Origin: Varroa destructor
Lineage: Eukaryota > Arthropoda > Arachnida > Mesostigmata > Varroidae
DNA: 64,000 nt
Direction of reading: 5' to 3'
Assembly (NCBI RefSeq): GCF_002443255.2
Contig: NW_019211454.1
Location: forward strand, 59,717,601-59,781,600
Shown: one piece after another, positions 38,194 to 53,100 of the stretch
Numbering within the stretch: the stretch's first letter is position 1
How the letters are laid out: every line of letters starts with the position of its first letter
The notes under the pieces: generated by a model
Databases searched by the model: none
Told to the model about the DNA's origin: nothing
The model's input: the letters and a program-made list of their open reading frames with translations, nothing else
Translations under genes and position numbers: made by a program

Positions 38194-41100
38194 ACCGTAG
38201 AAAAGGAAGAATTACCAGCTATAGGGTCTAAGGCAACCGCCGCTGCCAGTGCCATCGTTCGTTCAAGCAGTCGTTTTTTCTAAAGCCCTCTGCCCGAACC
38301 TGGCCAGGCCTGGCCAGTAGTCTAGGTAGCGGCGCTGCCGCTGTTGCTGCCTTAGGCTTACCTGACCTCGCCTGCTATGACCCGGTGAGCTGGGGGCAGC
38401 TTGCTTAAGGCCTGGCAGACGCGCAGGGCCAAATGGGGGAAATCATCTTGGACTGCGTAAATGGGGAAGTGGGACGAAAGTCATCGCCAGAGGAGGTAGA
38501 GGGTTGAAGCAGCCATAAGTGTTTAGATGCGGCGTTCCTCAGGTTAGGTAAAGATTGCGCAGTAACGACATAGACGCAGGTGATGGCGATAGTAGATATC
38601 CTAGCAGGGTCGGCTGAAAGTCAATTCGCAGTCGTCGCATTGGCATATATAGAACTGGTGTTCCTACTTTAACAGGATCAAGACACGGCTTTATACACAG
38701 GTGTACAGAGGCTGTGTGACCCCCCAGGAGAAAGGGAGGTAGCGTAGCAACGGTGATCGCGGTCTTCGCTGTAGAAATGATAACATTGCCAGCCGTAATA
38801 GTCACATGGCAACAGCGGCGACGGCGGCGGTAATAGGCAAAAAATGATGTTAAAGGCGAAATGAGAGCTATTTTTAAAAAAGAAGATTTTTACAGAGTCA
38901 CCAGGCAATAAAGTAGCCCGCTGAAGGGCCATCGTCCTCCCCACGCTCCGCCACCAGCGTGTTTTAGATAAATTTTTCTTACCACATATCTTTTGCTTGC
39001 CATTTCAAAGCCTTTGCTACTGTTACCGTTGCATCTGTTGTTGTTGTTAATAGTTGTGTGCTGAATATAACAGCAGGTACCTACTTTCGTTTAGTTGATT
39101 CCATTGTGTAAAGACCTAGCAGTAAAGCCTGCTTACAAGAAGTTAGGCAAAGAATCGAAAAATGTAGTCGGCAGTTCTTACTAATGAAAATATAAGTGTC
39201 CAGGCGTTCGCTCAACGCAAAGGCAAAGCCCGCGAGTCAGGGAAAGCAAAAGTTAGTGAACAAAGAGGTAGAAGAGGTTTGGCTATTTGTACACCCTATA
39301 TCTCATCTCGCACTCTCCCCCTTGTCAGCCAATCACTCGGGACCTTATTGGAACTCCTGTTCGTGCATAGAACCTTTTATTATTAAAGGCTATTATTTCT
39401 AAGTCTGCTCAGATTTCTTAACAGTAGCTGGGGGCAGCTAGTTTTGACCACGAAAGGAAAAATGACGATTGCAATGGCTAAGCCTTACGAACGAAGAGCC
39501 CGTACGTAATAGAGCCTGTTTTAGCTACGTTGACCTATTTGCGAGCGCAGTTCGCTCCTACTGCGCTATTGATGGCTGACCAACACGATTAAATGTAACT
39601 ATCGTTAGGTATGTATTGTGAAAGTGGTGTTTTTGCGTGAGTTCAACCAGTGGTGTCCAAGTAAAAATACCGTGAGTTCATATAAGTTTAAAAGGAAAAT
39701 ATATAGAAGAAATAGAATAGATGTTGCAGTCTGTGTTTTAGGTTCGGTTATTCCGGCCACGGCAAAAGCCAGAAAGAGTTCCTCCAGCTGACCTGGTAAC
39801 GTGTAAACCTGGCTTACGTTTTTTTTAGTGAAACACTGTGACAGACAACTCGATGTGGATGGTCATTGCCTTCTTGTTTTGATCAAATGAATGAATAATT
39901 CAGGAAGCTGGCAGATTTGAAAAGTGGTCGATAAATCTAAGCTCATAAGGAAATTATCAACCCGTGGATTTTCTTATAATTGAGGCTTGGTAACTGATAA
40001 TTTACTGTATGCGTTGATCGTCTGACTCGTGTCCCGCATCCATTTAGTGCTTTGCAATGGGATTTACGAATTGATTTAGTGACGACGGGGTTAACATGAA
40101 ATTTCATGCGAGTATTTGCCGGTCAGCGACACACTGGCGCGGCTGTTATCGCGCGATAGCAGGCAAATCTGTGTTTTCGCTTAGCTGCGTCCCATTGATG
40201 CAGTTACAGCCGGCGTCACTACCACCCGTTTTCAGCTGCGTGCTTTCTACTGAGAGCTCGGATGGTTCGAAAAGTTACCTTTGGTCTGTTCGGTCGAACT
40301 GCAATGGGGGCTTCGTAGCGTGGAGCACGTTATTTCTCATACGGGTATCCACCCGTATAAGTTCGTAGTGGTTGTGTTGGTGGCCGTTGTTACTGCCATG
40401 TTATTACCGTCGCGGTCGCCGCTGCTAACGCACCCACAGACATGAGGACGCACGCACGCACGCGCGCGCACGCGCGCACGCACACACACACACATGCTAA
40501 AGATCGTTGCTAGCAGCACAGGCTCATTGTCATAAATTCTGGATCAAGTCGGGATGAAGCGGGTGACTTTCCGCACGTCGATATGTTGCCGAGTTACTCA
40601 TGGCAGCAGCGATGGCAGTAGTAAGCCTAGGTGGCGGTAACCGTGTCCATCTTCGTCTCCATGAATGATCGCTGCTTATTTATGCCAGCGCCAAGCATAA
40701 GAACTGGCGTCATTGCAATATATCCTACCTATCGAGTTGGCTCACATCGGGCTCTCGACTCAAGCCTTTTTCGCAGACCTGATCGTTGCTGTTGCTGCTT
40801 CAAAGATGAGAATTCGGTTTCTACAGGCTCTTGGGGCTCCATGGGCTGCCGCTGTCACTGCAGAGGCCTAACTGGATAACGTACACATACATAGCCTTCT
40901 TGCATGCGCGATCGATGGGGACTTTAATACGCGGAGCCTGATGTTGCAATACATGGTACGCTCGTCTGGGTATGCCAACTACATTAGGAACTTCGGATAG
41001 TCTTCTGGTGGCGTTTTTTTCATTGGTCGAGCTAGTCGTAGTGTCTGATGGCAGCGACGCTAGCCATAGCAGCGGCGTGACTGTCGTGGCAGCAATTGAA

Positions 41101-44100
41101 CGCCGATGAATATGCCCGCGTTACCTCTTTCCCTCTTTCGCACTACATTCCGATGTATAGTCTATAATAAGCCGAAATGAATTAAAGGCGCGAAGCAACG
41201 TAGGGGGCAGTATACGAGCGTATACAATACTATTCCTATACATAGCCATTGGCTAGTTATTGTTTGTTGAAAGCAATGAAATCCCATATGCTCTGTTTGG
41301 CCAATGCTTATCTTATGCCAACCATGTCTGTTATGTGCCTGCTAAAGCAGCCGTCAGACGATCCTGTACGCGCCCGTAAATTTCTGCTCCGGTGATATTG
41401 TTAATAGGTGCGAAGCGCCGACAGCGGCGTAGCACATGCTCTCGTATTCCAGGGACAGATTTTACATCCGTACAATTGGCAACCATTTGTCTGCACACGT
41501 TCCCTGCTTATGCGTATGCATTTTTATCCTCAGTCCGCAGTGAATTTACAGATAACGGCTAACTTCACTAGTTATGGTATGTAAAGGCACATAGTAATGA
41601 TTAACGTCTCGCAATGCCGTTGAACGGACATGATACCTTTTTTCAGCGACAATAAATCTTGTAAACTGTAGTTGGTTAGTAAGCTATTCTAGAGTACAGC
41701 GGTACTGTTTCATAGCATAGTTCGTTCGTTGTCGACATCGTTGCCATTCGTAAATTAAATGAAACGAAGCTCCGTCTGATACTGCTTGATAAGCTAGGCG
41801 CTTCCAGCCTTTCCCTACACAGTGTAAATCGTCTGACAGACGTAGACAGTGCAGGGCAAGAATATTTTAGTAGGTAAATGGAAGCAGGGTTTTACAACGA
41901 AGGAAACATCCAAACTAAAACGCGAGAGTAAAGATAACTCGGCCGACAAGATGAGAAACGCTTGCCACCATGAAGCAGACTCGCGAATGCTGACTAAGTG
42001 TACCCCTTCATCGTTTTCTTTGCTTAGTGGGTGCATGAACATGTCATCTTGGTGCCGCTGTTCCGGGCAAAAAGTCAACGGGCGTATGCACTCTTCCAGA
42101 CGATTCCACGTGTCACAGTGTTCAAATGTGCGGGAGCAGCAAGATGGACACGATGAAGTTCTGCTTCTACTGATACACCTGATTCCTGATCGGGAATACA
42201 CCTCAGTCGGGTAGTCGTTCAGCCATGATCGTTGCTCGATTACATACGTTTTGCTTCCAGTGCTCTTCAGCCGCCGCCGCTGCTGCCAGCGTTACCGTTT
42301 CTGTTACCGTTGCAGTCGTCCTACGCGATGTTGGCGGCATCACTGGTAATGGTGGTGATGGTGCGACAGCAGTGGTGGCGGCAGAGGACTCACTTGGCGC
42401 TTGCGCGCCGTCTGATTACTGCTGTCGCCCGCGTAACAGCAGGGTGCGGCTGATTGCGGCTCCCTTCCAATATAATAATGAGGATAAAATAACAGACGAT
42501 AGCAGACATGGGCATCGACGAAATACTGCATGTCAGTAATTGCAGGCCAACAGCGGACTCAGACAACACAATCGTCGTCGCCGTTGCCCCCGCCGTAGCT
42601 AACAAAGTCATTTCGGTGTCAATGTCACTCCAGTTCTTTCGATTCATTGGATTTAGCAACAGACTCAGGAGTACACAAAGTGCTGTCACTTATGATATTA
42701 TTGCCAGTATCTGTTCTGATCACTGTTATTAGTGGCTGTTGTCGCCGTCGTTAGAGAGAGTTACGAACAGTGTAGGGATGGATTCCTTGGATATGGGTTC
42801 ATCGAATCATGACTGTCGTCATATAAATGGCTTATTATCGCTCTTACGATTAGAGAAGAAAGTCATAGGCCCGCCCCGGTGATTTTCTATAGACCAAAAT
42901 AAAAAACATTTCTGTGGACATAAAGTCTGCCAACTTAGAGGCCTCGTCGACTCCAATTATTTGTCTGAAATCTTATAAAAGTGACTACTCTATCATATAA
43001 TATATGGTTGCAGTTGCCGATTTTTCCGTTTTCTGTGTTTGTTTGGCGAATTGCAGAGGGCCAGTTCGTTTTAGTGGTTTCGACTTCGTTATCTACACCC
43101 CTCTATTACGGTATGATAAATTACCAACGGCAAATTAAGGCTGAGCCTATCTCTTCTCTAAAGCGTACCTATATGTTTTGTAATATTAATCATTATGAAG
43201 TTACACATGCCCCTATCGAGTCCTTGCTGACTATTCCATTTCATTTTACCTCTTTGTGTAATGCGATGACTTATTTTACAAGCCAACGGCCATTTCGCTA
43301 AATCGTTTCGAGTCTGGCAAACTAGCCAAAGCAGTGGGATTAATGACGACACCTGCCAAACAAAGATGCTAACAGAACCGAGCAAAGTACGTTATCTGAC
43401 TGTTTTATAGCTGCAACTGCTTTTACCATCGTACCGTGTTTACTCGAAATCAGTCTGTACCACTGCGAGGCTAACAGTAACGGTAGTTGCAGTTTTACAC
43501 TGGCCAGCAATAGTAGTTATTGTGGGTCTCCAGCTAACACTGACTCTATTCTTGCTTGTTGACTACCCGCCGTGTTATTTCCTCTCGACGGATTGTTACT
43601 TCTATTTTAACGAACGAGAAGAGTAACGAGCCTCCGCCGTAGAACTTGTCAATCGCGCGTTATCGCCACTCGTTTCGTACACTGCTAGGCAATGCCCGTC
43701 TGGCTATCGCTGTGTTTCGTCGCTTGATCGGTGTTTGCTTGTTTGCCTCTATGTTGGTTTCTCCGTCCGTTAGGCAAAGAGCCCCTTAATCATTTACTAC
43801 AACAAACCAACACTGAATCATCTCCACAAGCCATAGATCTACAATATCTTTGATAAGCGAGCAAATGCAACTATGACATATTGCATAAAGTCGGCAGACT
43901 CAGTCTGCTCGGTGCTCCTACCGTCCCGGCTAACAATCGAGCACTGCAAGAAACAGTTTGGAGAGCACAACTGTAATAACGGGGTGGTTCTCATGAGTAA
44001 TCTGCTACGTCGTCATACAGTTAACATGTATGTCATGTGTTCCTTACTCAAGCGATTCGTTTGGAGTAAAACAAAGTGGGCCTAGTGAAGTAATAACACA

Positions 44101-47100
44101 ACAATGCTTCCACATACGCCGCACCAACCTATTTTACAACAGGTTGCGTAAGTTGTAGCCACAACAACAACAACCAGGCCCTGAGGGAACGGCCTCAGTG
44201 GGACACTCTGTGGCTTTGACTGTTCTTCAGCTGCATTAGCTAGCCAGCCAGTCAGCCAACGGTGAGTGAGCTGTAAGAAGGAAGAATTTTCGAGCAAATT
44301 AGTTCTTGTATCGTGGCCGCCGCCATCGGCTTCGTCGTCATCTTCGGTTTGTATGGCGCTGCGGGCGATCGCCATCACGGCTACCACTTAGACGGCCGCT
44401 GCTAGCGCCCAGCACCCGTGACCCAGCGTACCATAACAATGACAACGTATTTATTGCGCCTGTAGCCGCTAATCCCCGCGCATGTACCAAGCACACTACG
44501 TCCAGCGTCAACGCAGGGAACAGCAACGCCGCTAGTGCGACGACGATCAACATCTCTATACTGGCGCGTATCTGTCTATCGATCGATCGATCGATCGATA
44601 GATAGATAGCTTGCGGGATTCTACTACTGCGACGGCGAAGACGAGATCATGCCGGCGACCATGTCTGTCTATTTTCCTACCGTCTGCCTAAGCGTCTGAA
44701 TTCTGCTCGCCAGGCAGTGAGTAAGCTTTTTCCCCTCCTGCTGATTCGTTTGTGCGTGCGTTCGGGCTCGCGTAGTAGTTCATACGTGTGTAAATATGTT
44801 ACACACGTATGAACTTCGTTCCCGTTTGGACATGACAGTGCCGTTGGGGCGGGCAGACTAAGCTGCAGGCTCCAAGTCACCCAACCCAACTAGACCAACT
44901 ATTCTTCTTCTTAATTCTCTTCTTCTTTCTTAATAATAATAGTTCTAATAAACTGCGTCAAGAGCTTCATGGTAATGGAAAACGGTGCCAAACATATACG
45001 TACGTAAACTGATGCGAGATAATTACTGATACGACATTCGTTATCTCTAATTCATCGGCGTTCACTCATCAAACGCCGAAACACATCACGAATAGATACC
45101 TGAAATGTAATACGCGTATCATTGTTGACTTAGGATTTTCGTGGTTTTTATTTCCAGGCTGCAGTTTCTTTTGCACCATTGATGAAATCGCTAGTCACCG
45201 AGAAGTTGGTCCTTAATTGTGTTGTTGTTGTTGTTGTTTATGGACCGCTGAGATAGAAAGGGGGAGAGCGCGGTCATATTAGGCGTAGAAGCGCGCACTA
45301 GCGTTGTTTTGTCTACCTTGTTATTGTGCTCATCACAGCGCCGTGGTCCGGTCAAGGTAACGTCTATATATACTGTTAAAGGTGGCGCTGGCTGCATTTC
45401 CTCATGACGAACGACTCGATCCTTACCGAGTACACACTGTATCCGAGTGTGGTTTTTTCTGTGACGAATGGACTGCTGTGCTACACACGGTCGTCATTTA
45501 CCACAGTATAAAATAAGCAGGCAACCGATAGAGTGACCGACCGCGCAAGCACTTCCGTAGGCGCTAGTCTCGAAATGGGGGCGGTAGTGGCGGCAGCGAC
45601 AGCGACATCCGCCATCCCCATAGTAAACCAAAAATCTGTTTCCTTGCCCGCTAGCCTGGTCGGTAATTAAATGAGATTGCTTGAAATGGTAATAATAATT
45701 GTAATAATCTATTTACACAAGAATTCATGCGACACTTTACGCGTTGAGCGTTGCTAGACTCACCGTGTTACCACTGCCTGGGAGATGGCCCGAAAGCGAA
45801 GCCTCATTTTCGTGTTTTAGCGATAGAGATCTACAAATATATTGAGCACAGATGATCGTTGCGGACAACAAGCCGCATACAAATACTCACTGACTTCAAG
45901 AAACACACTGAGGTAGACATGCGCCTTCGAGTAGTGTTAATCACACAAATCTATAATTTAAACTTGATTAGGTGTTCAAGCAGAACGGTCTATTTCGCGT
46001 AAAGACGCGTCGGGTATCAATCTGTTTTTGTCTGTTTGTTTGTTCATTATCTACATACATACGTATATGAGACGTGCGCATCAGGCAAACGGGAGGGGCT
46101 TACAATGGTGTGTGCTGATTACGCATGTTAGATGATGCGTGTAAGCGTGGTAGCCTTCAATAGTAATATTAATAATAAAAATCGTACTTTGCCTGTTTAA
46201 CAAGAAGAAATACGGTTACTTCAGCTATATTCATGTTTTATACCAGCGGGGTTAAGCGGTGACTGGGACATTGTGCCTCGCTAACAACAATACTGGGGGG
46301 GAAACGTACAGAATACGTTGTTTTTAAAATTTGCGATTCTTAGTCGTTCTACGAGTTATTGTGTACTTACATGACCACTGCAGGACTTTGCCGACTATTG
46401 CAGGACAGTTCAGAGATAACTTGAATCGGAACCGGGACGCTCAGTGATTCGAACGATGGTAAACATTTCTGATGCTGCGGTAGAAGGGTACAGTATTATA
46501 GGATAGAAATAAACCCTAATCAGTTCCCAGAGGCCACTGTTGGGTGGTGATGGATAGATAAGTAGATCTAGTTTTATCTGACGTAAGCTTTTTTTCCCTC
46601 TTTTTCGGCTTAAAGGGGCCTAAAATTTTTCTAGGAGGATATGTTATGTTTAAAAACGATTTTTTTATTTTTCGCGCGAGCAAGCCGGTGTTGTTAGGAA
46701 GGCCACAAGGGACATCTTAATAAAATATGCCTTGTGTTAACTGTTCAGACCATTTTGTGGCACTGTTCGTTTAGGCCTTTAATAATTGACTGGTTTAAAC
46801 CAAACCGATGGGTTGGGCAAACGGTGAGCATTATTTATATTACCAGTTGCATAAAATGCTGCACTATGTCATCTGAAATACTGTGATAGATGAGAGTAAT
46901 ATTGTCAAATGCATGCCAACAAACGATTTGTCTAGATCAAACACAACTTTATAGAAGCCAAAGAAGCTTCTTCTGTTAACTATAGGACCGGACGAGCGAT
47001 TTACGGTTCTATACAAACTATACGTAGCGCCAAATAGGACGCCTTGTACTAATAGAAGGATATTTGGCTAAATTATCGGGCTTTAATACTGCCTTGAGAT

Positions 47101-50100
47101 TCCTGCCTCTACCTAAGCTTCAATTTTTACATAGGCCAAGTTGCGTTAGTACATTTAGTAGTAGTTTACGTAGGTACATGGCCGATGTACACCATCGTAC
47201 GTGATTTTCAATTTGAATAAAAATTGCTTAAAACAAAAGTCGGCACCAGATCGCCCTGCACGCAGTAGAAGATTTTGTTTGGGCAAGGCCAGAGAACTAG
47301 ATGCGTGTATATCCGTGGGCTGAGTATAAAGATAGTTCATTTGTCACGATTTGAATAGTTATGGTATCATCCATCACGTTCTCCGGTGAAGTGCGGACTC
47401 TTCACATTTAAAAGGCTGCTAATTAGAATCTGAATCCTACGAATGAAGAAAGTTCAACACAGCAATCATATGTGATAAGCTAGCTGATTGAATTAGGTGC
47501 AACAGGCGTATGGAAACGCGAAGGTGTTCGTCAAAATTGGAACAATCTCATTGTCGAGTAAGACTAATCGACAGTGGGAAGTGTTTATTCTGCTCTGCTA
47601 CTAATGTTTCCTAGCCGATACACACTGTTGAAAGGAATACAAAACCCGACCGTATTGCAAATTCAGCGGGCAAATCGTCGCTTTGTGTTTGCTTTTCTGA
47701 CTAAGACTTGAATTGTTTGCCCCAGTCAAAGCTTTTAAATAACGAAACAAACGGTAGTCGGAGAGCATAACGCAACGCTCGATGGTAAAAAGGCCGCGTA
47801 AAAGATGGCAGGAAAGTTCTTTTTGCACCGCAAAATTCACCGAAGGGGGCCCTGACTTTCCTCAAAAACCAAAACATCTTTCTGGCTCTTCCAGAGAATG
47901 CGTAACGTATCTGGTTCAATTTTTCTTAGACCTTTTCCAAAAGCCGTTACCACTGAAGATTTTGTTGACAGTATGGTTCTTCTGTCTCCTCCATCGAGTA
48001 CGTTGGAAAAGGGGTTTCGGTAAAAAAATATTGCTTTTTTTTTTTTATTTTCGCAAGAGACACACTTGCGATTCATTCCAACAACTATTTTGTTAGCTGT
48101 CGCATCTTTTTATGACAACTAGACAAGGTTGCATGTCATCATGCAAGTACTGCTATACCTTTGCCGTCAGGCTGCAAATTTCCTTTGTAAATACGGTAGT
48201 TAGACTCGGGGGAGGGAGGGGGAGGGGGAGGGGGAGGGGAAGGGGGAGAGGGGCAATAGACAATGGGCTGAGTACTTTCGAAATCATATTAATATGTGCA
48301 TATAGAGACCTCTTTCCGACTAAATTTTAAACGGGGCGCTACACCTTGTTTATGATTATTATATGATCACAAGAGATTGTCAACACATGTGATGAGATAG
48401 TTAGAAAAAGTGATTTTTTTGTTTTGTCACCAGAGGGAGCATTCCATAAAAGTGTATGCCTCTGGCGAAAAATAACCCCCGACAATATCGTGTTTCCGTA
48501 GACCAACAACGATCACAGCCTTCAGTGCAACAGTCTTCATACTGCGGTTGGGATAGTGGTCGTTTTGGCGGTAGTAAGTAGGCGGGTAGCGAGTTGACGA
48601 TGCCGGAGGCAGCTTTGTGAAGGAGGAGCAGTGCCACGATCGTCGAAGTCAATACCGTCGAACCAACAAACCGATCAAGCAAGTAAGGAAACAAGCCATA
48701 TCGTGCACTTCCTTGTGTACTACGTTTCATCTTTTTGCTGCTGCACATTGCGTGCAGCAACATACATACTAAGCTAGCGCTAACTTACTGAAATCAGTAC
48801 TCCCATCGGCATGAGTACTATAAAGTAGCTTATATTTATAAGATTGAATGCACAGGTGGTACAGAATGAGCATAGACGAGAAGGGAGCTAGTCGCTAATA
48901 GTTGCTGCTGCGATGACTACCGCGCTAGAAGAGGAATCGGCCGGATTGCGAGACACGAAGACGGCAATGAGGGGAAAAGTGGCGGACGCCAGAGGTAGAG
49001 GGGGCGCGAGTCCACGACAAGCATAGGCGGAGTGGGGGACTATCGGTACGTTGGGGAAAAATCGTGGTGGCGTCTGTCGGGCCACGTCGTCTCGTTGGTG
49101 GTAACGGTGTCAACAAAGAGCTACGATCCGCACGACGGCACGGCGGCCGTTAATAGCAATAGCGACAGCAGCAGGAGTGGCGAATAGCAACAAAGGAGAG
49201 AATATAATAGAGGGGGGAATATAATAGAGACGTTACAGCCATGCCGGCAGCAGTGCAGTAGCAGACGACATTGGCGTCATGGGCTGCTGTTGTCGTTGTT
49301 GTTGTGGACGGTGGGTGGGTAAGTGGGTGAAGAAACGGGGCGCGTGCGATGTGCGCCCCATCAAGGCTGTTGCTCCGCCAAAAGAGAACGCAGGCGATGC
49401 GGTAGTGGTTGCGGAAGAAGCAGCACGTTCATTTGGTGGTAGTATGTGATTTTTGGAACATCGCCGTATTTAGACAAGAATGTGGAATCAAACGCGAATT
49501 CAACGGCCTCCACAATGGTGGCTGGTGTTGCGGCCGCCGTTTCTGCTCCGATAGCGGCAAGTAGAGCACAACGGTGCTTAAACGTGGCGAGAACGAAAAA
49601 CACTGGGAAAGACAGCGAATAGCAAAGGACGCGTGCATAACAAATAGGACTGCGCGGGAAAAGGCAGAGGTGCGCGGACAGACACACTGGCTAGGGAATC
49701 AGCCGGTTGACGGCCGAATCCACTGAGTGATAACAAAACATGTTTGGGGTAGAGGCAGTAAGACCCGAGTACGCGAGGCGATATTTGTTACGGCACTCTA
49801 TCCTAACTACCATATCTTTACGACAAAAACAGCAACGCCAGCGCCGTTGAGGTACCGAAAATGCAAGAACTATGGGCACAACGCGCGGGACCCGTCGCCG
49901 ACGGCGGTGGCGGAATAAAGCAGAAAGCAAATGACGGTCTGCTAATGATGGTAATGGCGTTGGCGACCCGTTTAGCGCGTTTGAAATCGTTTATGTGTAT
50001 GTAAAAGGGGTGTGGGCGGAGGGGCGAACGATCCTTTTTCTGAAGCGGAAAGCCAGAGAAGAATCTTCGTCTTGCTCATTACCCCGAAGCTATTCCATAC

Positions 50101-53100
50101 GTTTGGCGGCTTGGCAACAATGTCTCACTTTTACAATCTAATACTACCAGGTCCTACCACTCTCAAACATCCTCTAATCATACGGAGTTTTCTATTGTAG
50201 ATGTTTTAACTGTAGTAATAGAAGTGGTAAGAGCGACAACATGATACTCACGTGCGTGTGCACGGGACGTGTGGGCTGTAAGCCATAGACTTCTCATGTG
50301 TTCTGATTCTCATGTAGTACCCATCTTAGAGGGAGACTTCGTGGACGCGAATTGAGGCAAGCCAGACGTCACCACAAACAGCAAGTCTTGATGGCGTAAG
50401 GAAGTGGGGTATGGGGTAATGTATTGAAGGTAGTGTACAGCATTAAAGGATTTTGACAGGAGAACCCGAAAAACAAAGGCAAAACTGATAGAGGAAAAAA
50501 CTTTGGTGAGAACGTGATCTGAACAGTCCGATTGATCGGGTTGTGTGTCTAGTTTTCATTTTTCAGTTGAGATGGATTAACCAACTTCCTCAGTTTGTGC
50601 TATCCGTTTGAATGCACATGCAGAGGACGCAGGCTTACCGTCTCTATGGCTAGTAAGCTTTAGTTTAGGCGTTCTAATATCATAAACTCAACCGCCAGTC
50701 TAATTGCGTCCGCTCTACTGGTCCCCACAACGTGTTGTGATGATTCCCCAGCCTAGTTCTGTGAGTCCCACTGACTTCTGATGTATTTACCCAGTCATTG
50801 CAGAAATTTTATCTTCCATTGTTCCAATCTTCGTATCGACATGTTGAGCCCCTGCTTGGATTATCGTCTCACGGCGAAGTGTAGCAGTTGTGTGGTATGA
50901 TTACTATTCATGATTATAGAGCGGTGCCATTGTGTTCAGTCAATATGTATTGAAAAATTTACGCTAACGGTTTTCGTTAAGCATGTCTGCAAAATAATAA
51001 AAGACTCAATAAGCCATAAAATGATGTGTTGGCTAGCTTCGTATATAAAAAAAAGGGCCTGTTATAGGCCGAGTCGAGGTGGCTGTATCATATGCAGGAA
51101 GTAGCTATCGCAGGATGCAAAACGGAAACTCCAGGAATTGTTCAGATGATAACACCCATCGGTGCAGTAACACTGGACGGTTTTTTGCGGCGCTAACATC
51201 GGCTCGCTAAGTCGGTTAATGTGCAGAGGAATAAATGTGTTTCAGCAGAGAAGTAGTTGTCACTGGACTACTTCGTTGAAGTCATTATGCATAATAGTGA
51301 GGTTCGAGAAAACGACCTTCATAATCCATGACGCAATGTGGAGTGGCAAAGGAGTTAGCTGTTAGTGCTATTATATAAATACTCTACTGTACGATTACTT
51401 ATACCCCATCGGATCTCCTTATTATGCTAAACATATAAAGTGCAGAAATGTGCTTTCTTAAAATGTCCTTGCCATTATGTGAGCGGCACGCAGGTACATA
51501 CGAAATGATTTTTCACAGAATATTTACATTTTGTCGTAGCAAATATCTGTTGTCATTTTCACCGTATTTTTCTATATCGCTGTAGTACATAGTTACTGGA
51601 AATGTAAAGAAGTGCAATATTGGATAGTTGACGTTAGCGTTGGGTTTCGTTACCAGTGATATGGCGGTCGAATCTTTAGCTGGCCCTGCTTGCGTTTACA
51701 GTCTTCCTGCAACCGTTTCCGTCCAAGCCGTCTTAAGGTTAAAGTCGGTAGATATCTCAGTAGGTGCTCTGTCCTGAGTTTCCAGTCTTCTTGTCCATCT
51801 TTTCTACTCTTCTAAAGGCCTGGCATGTTCCCACCTTCCGGTCTAGCTGGTTGGATGATTGGGCGCCCACCCCGTCGGGACTTCGGCTCGACTTGACCGG
51901 CTGCGAGTCTGTCCATTGCGGCCCCAACTAATTCTGTCGCAAACCTCCGTAGTAGGAACAGCAAGTAAGGGCTTTTCGCAGGATTTGAGATCGCTTGGCC
52001 ACCTCCTGTTGTAGCGAAGCTGGCTCTTTCTTTGGATAACGCCGCTACCGCCACTGCCACCGCTGCCGTGTGGGCCAGAAGAAGGTCCGTCGGAAGCAGT
52101 TGAACTTGATAGTCCATCCGGTCTTTCTCCAAAGCGAGTGACGGGGCAAGAGGACCTAGGGAAAGAAAAGACCATCAGTCGTCGTCTTAGGCGGAAGGGG
52201 CCGCGGTTCTTTGCGGCTGTTGTGGAAGGGCAGCACCTTCACTGGCGGATCTTGGCGAATACGGTTCCGGATGGAGAAGAGAAACGGATAGTGTAGCTTG
52301 AAAACACGGACGCGACGAACGGCAGCAGAAGCAGAAAAGAAAGACGCTTACAGTTGTTCTCTTGTGCGTCAGGGTTACCAAGGGTTATCGATCGTCGTTA
52401 CGAACGGCTCGAAGGGCTGACTCCAAAAGACTAAAATGCGGACTGCTGCGAATAATAAACTACTACAGTACTTAGTGGTAAAAGCAGTAGTAATTGTTGT
52501 AGTCGAAAACAGCTCTCGTAACAGTAGCAGAAGTTCTGCGCGCGATGGGACAAAAGCCCTTGCTGAGCATCAGTTAACAAGAGGCGCTCTCTACCATTGT
52601 GACCTCGAAAGTGGATGGAGTTGGAAAGATAGACGACCTGACGTCCAAGAGTCGAATGAAGCTAGGCTGACTGTAAGAGTGCAGAGGGCGTCAGTGTAAA
52701 ACAAGCAGTGTTAATTAGCGAAAGCTGCAGTTACCTAATGCAAGAGCAGACGACGACTCCGGCTGCCACCGCTGTCACTACAACTCCTTGATGGTGGTCT
52801 CTCCTGTACGTTCTGAACATCTCTCAGTCTAAGACTGTCACCTGTGCGTTTCTGTGAACGGACTATCCACACGCGCGCGCTTGTAAGGTGAAGTCGAGCT
52901 TATGTTCGAGGGGTAAACCGCAAAGGACACGCAGAGATAGTTTTCATTAGATTAGAGACCCACACCCTACCTTTTCATTCATTTTACACTGTCTTTTCGT
53001 TGAACCCCGCCACTAGGCAATTCTAATCCTTTTCTATAGTTACCCCTTTCAAACGCTGTCGCAGCCTTGAGTGCTCGTCTTCGCTCTACTAACTAGACCT

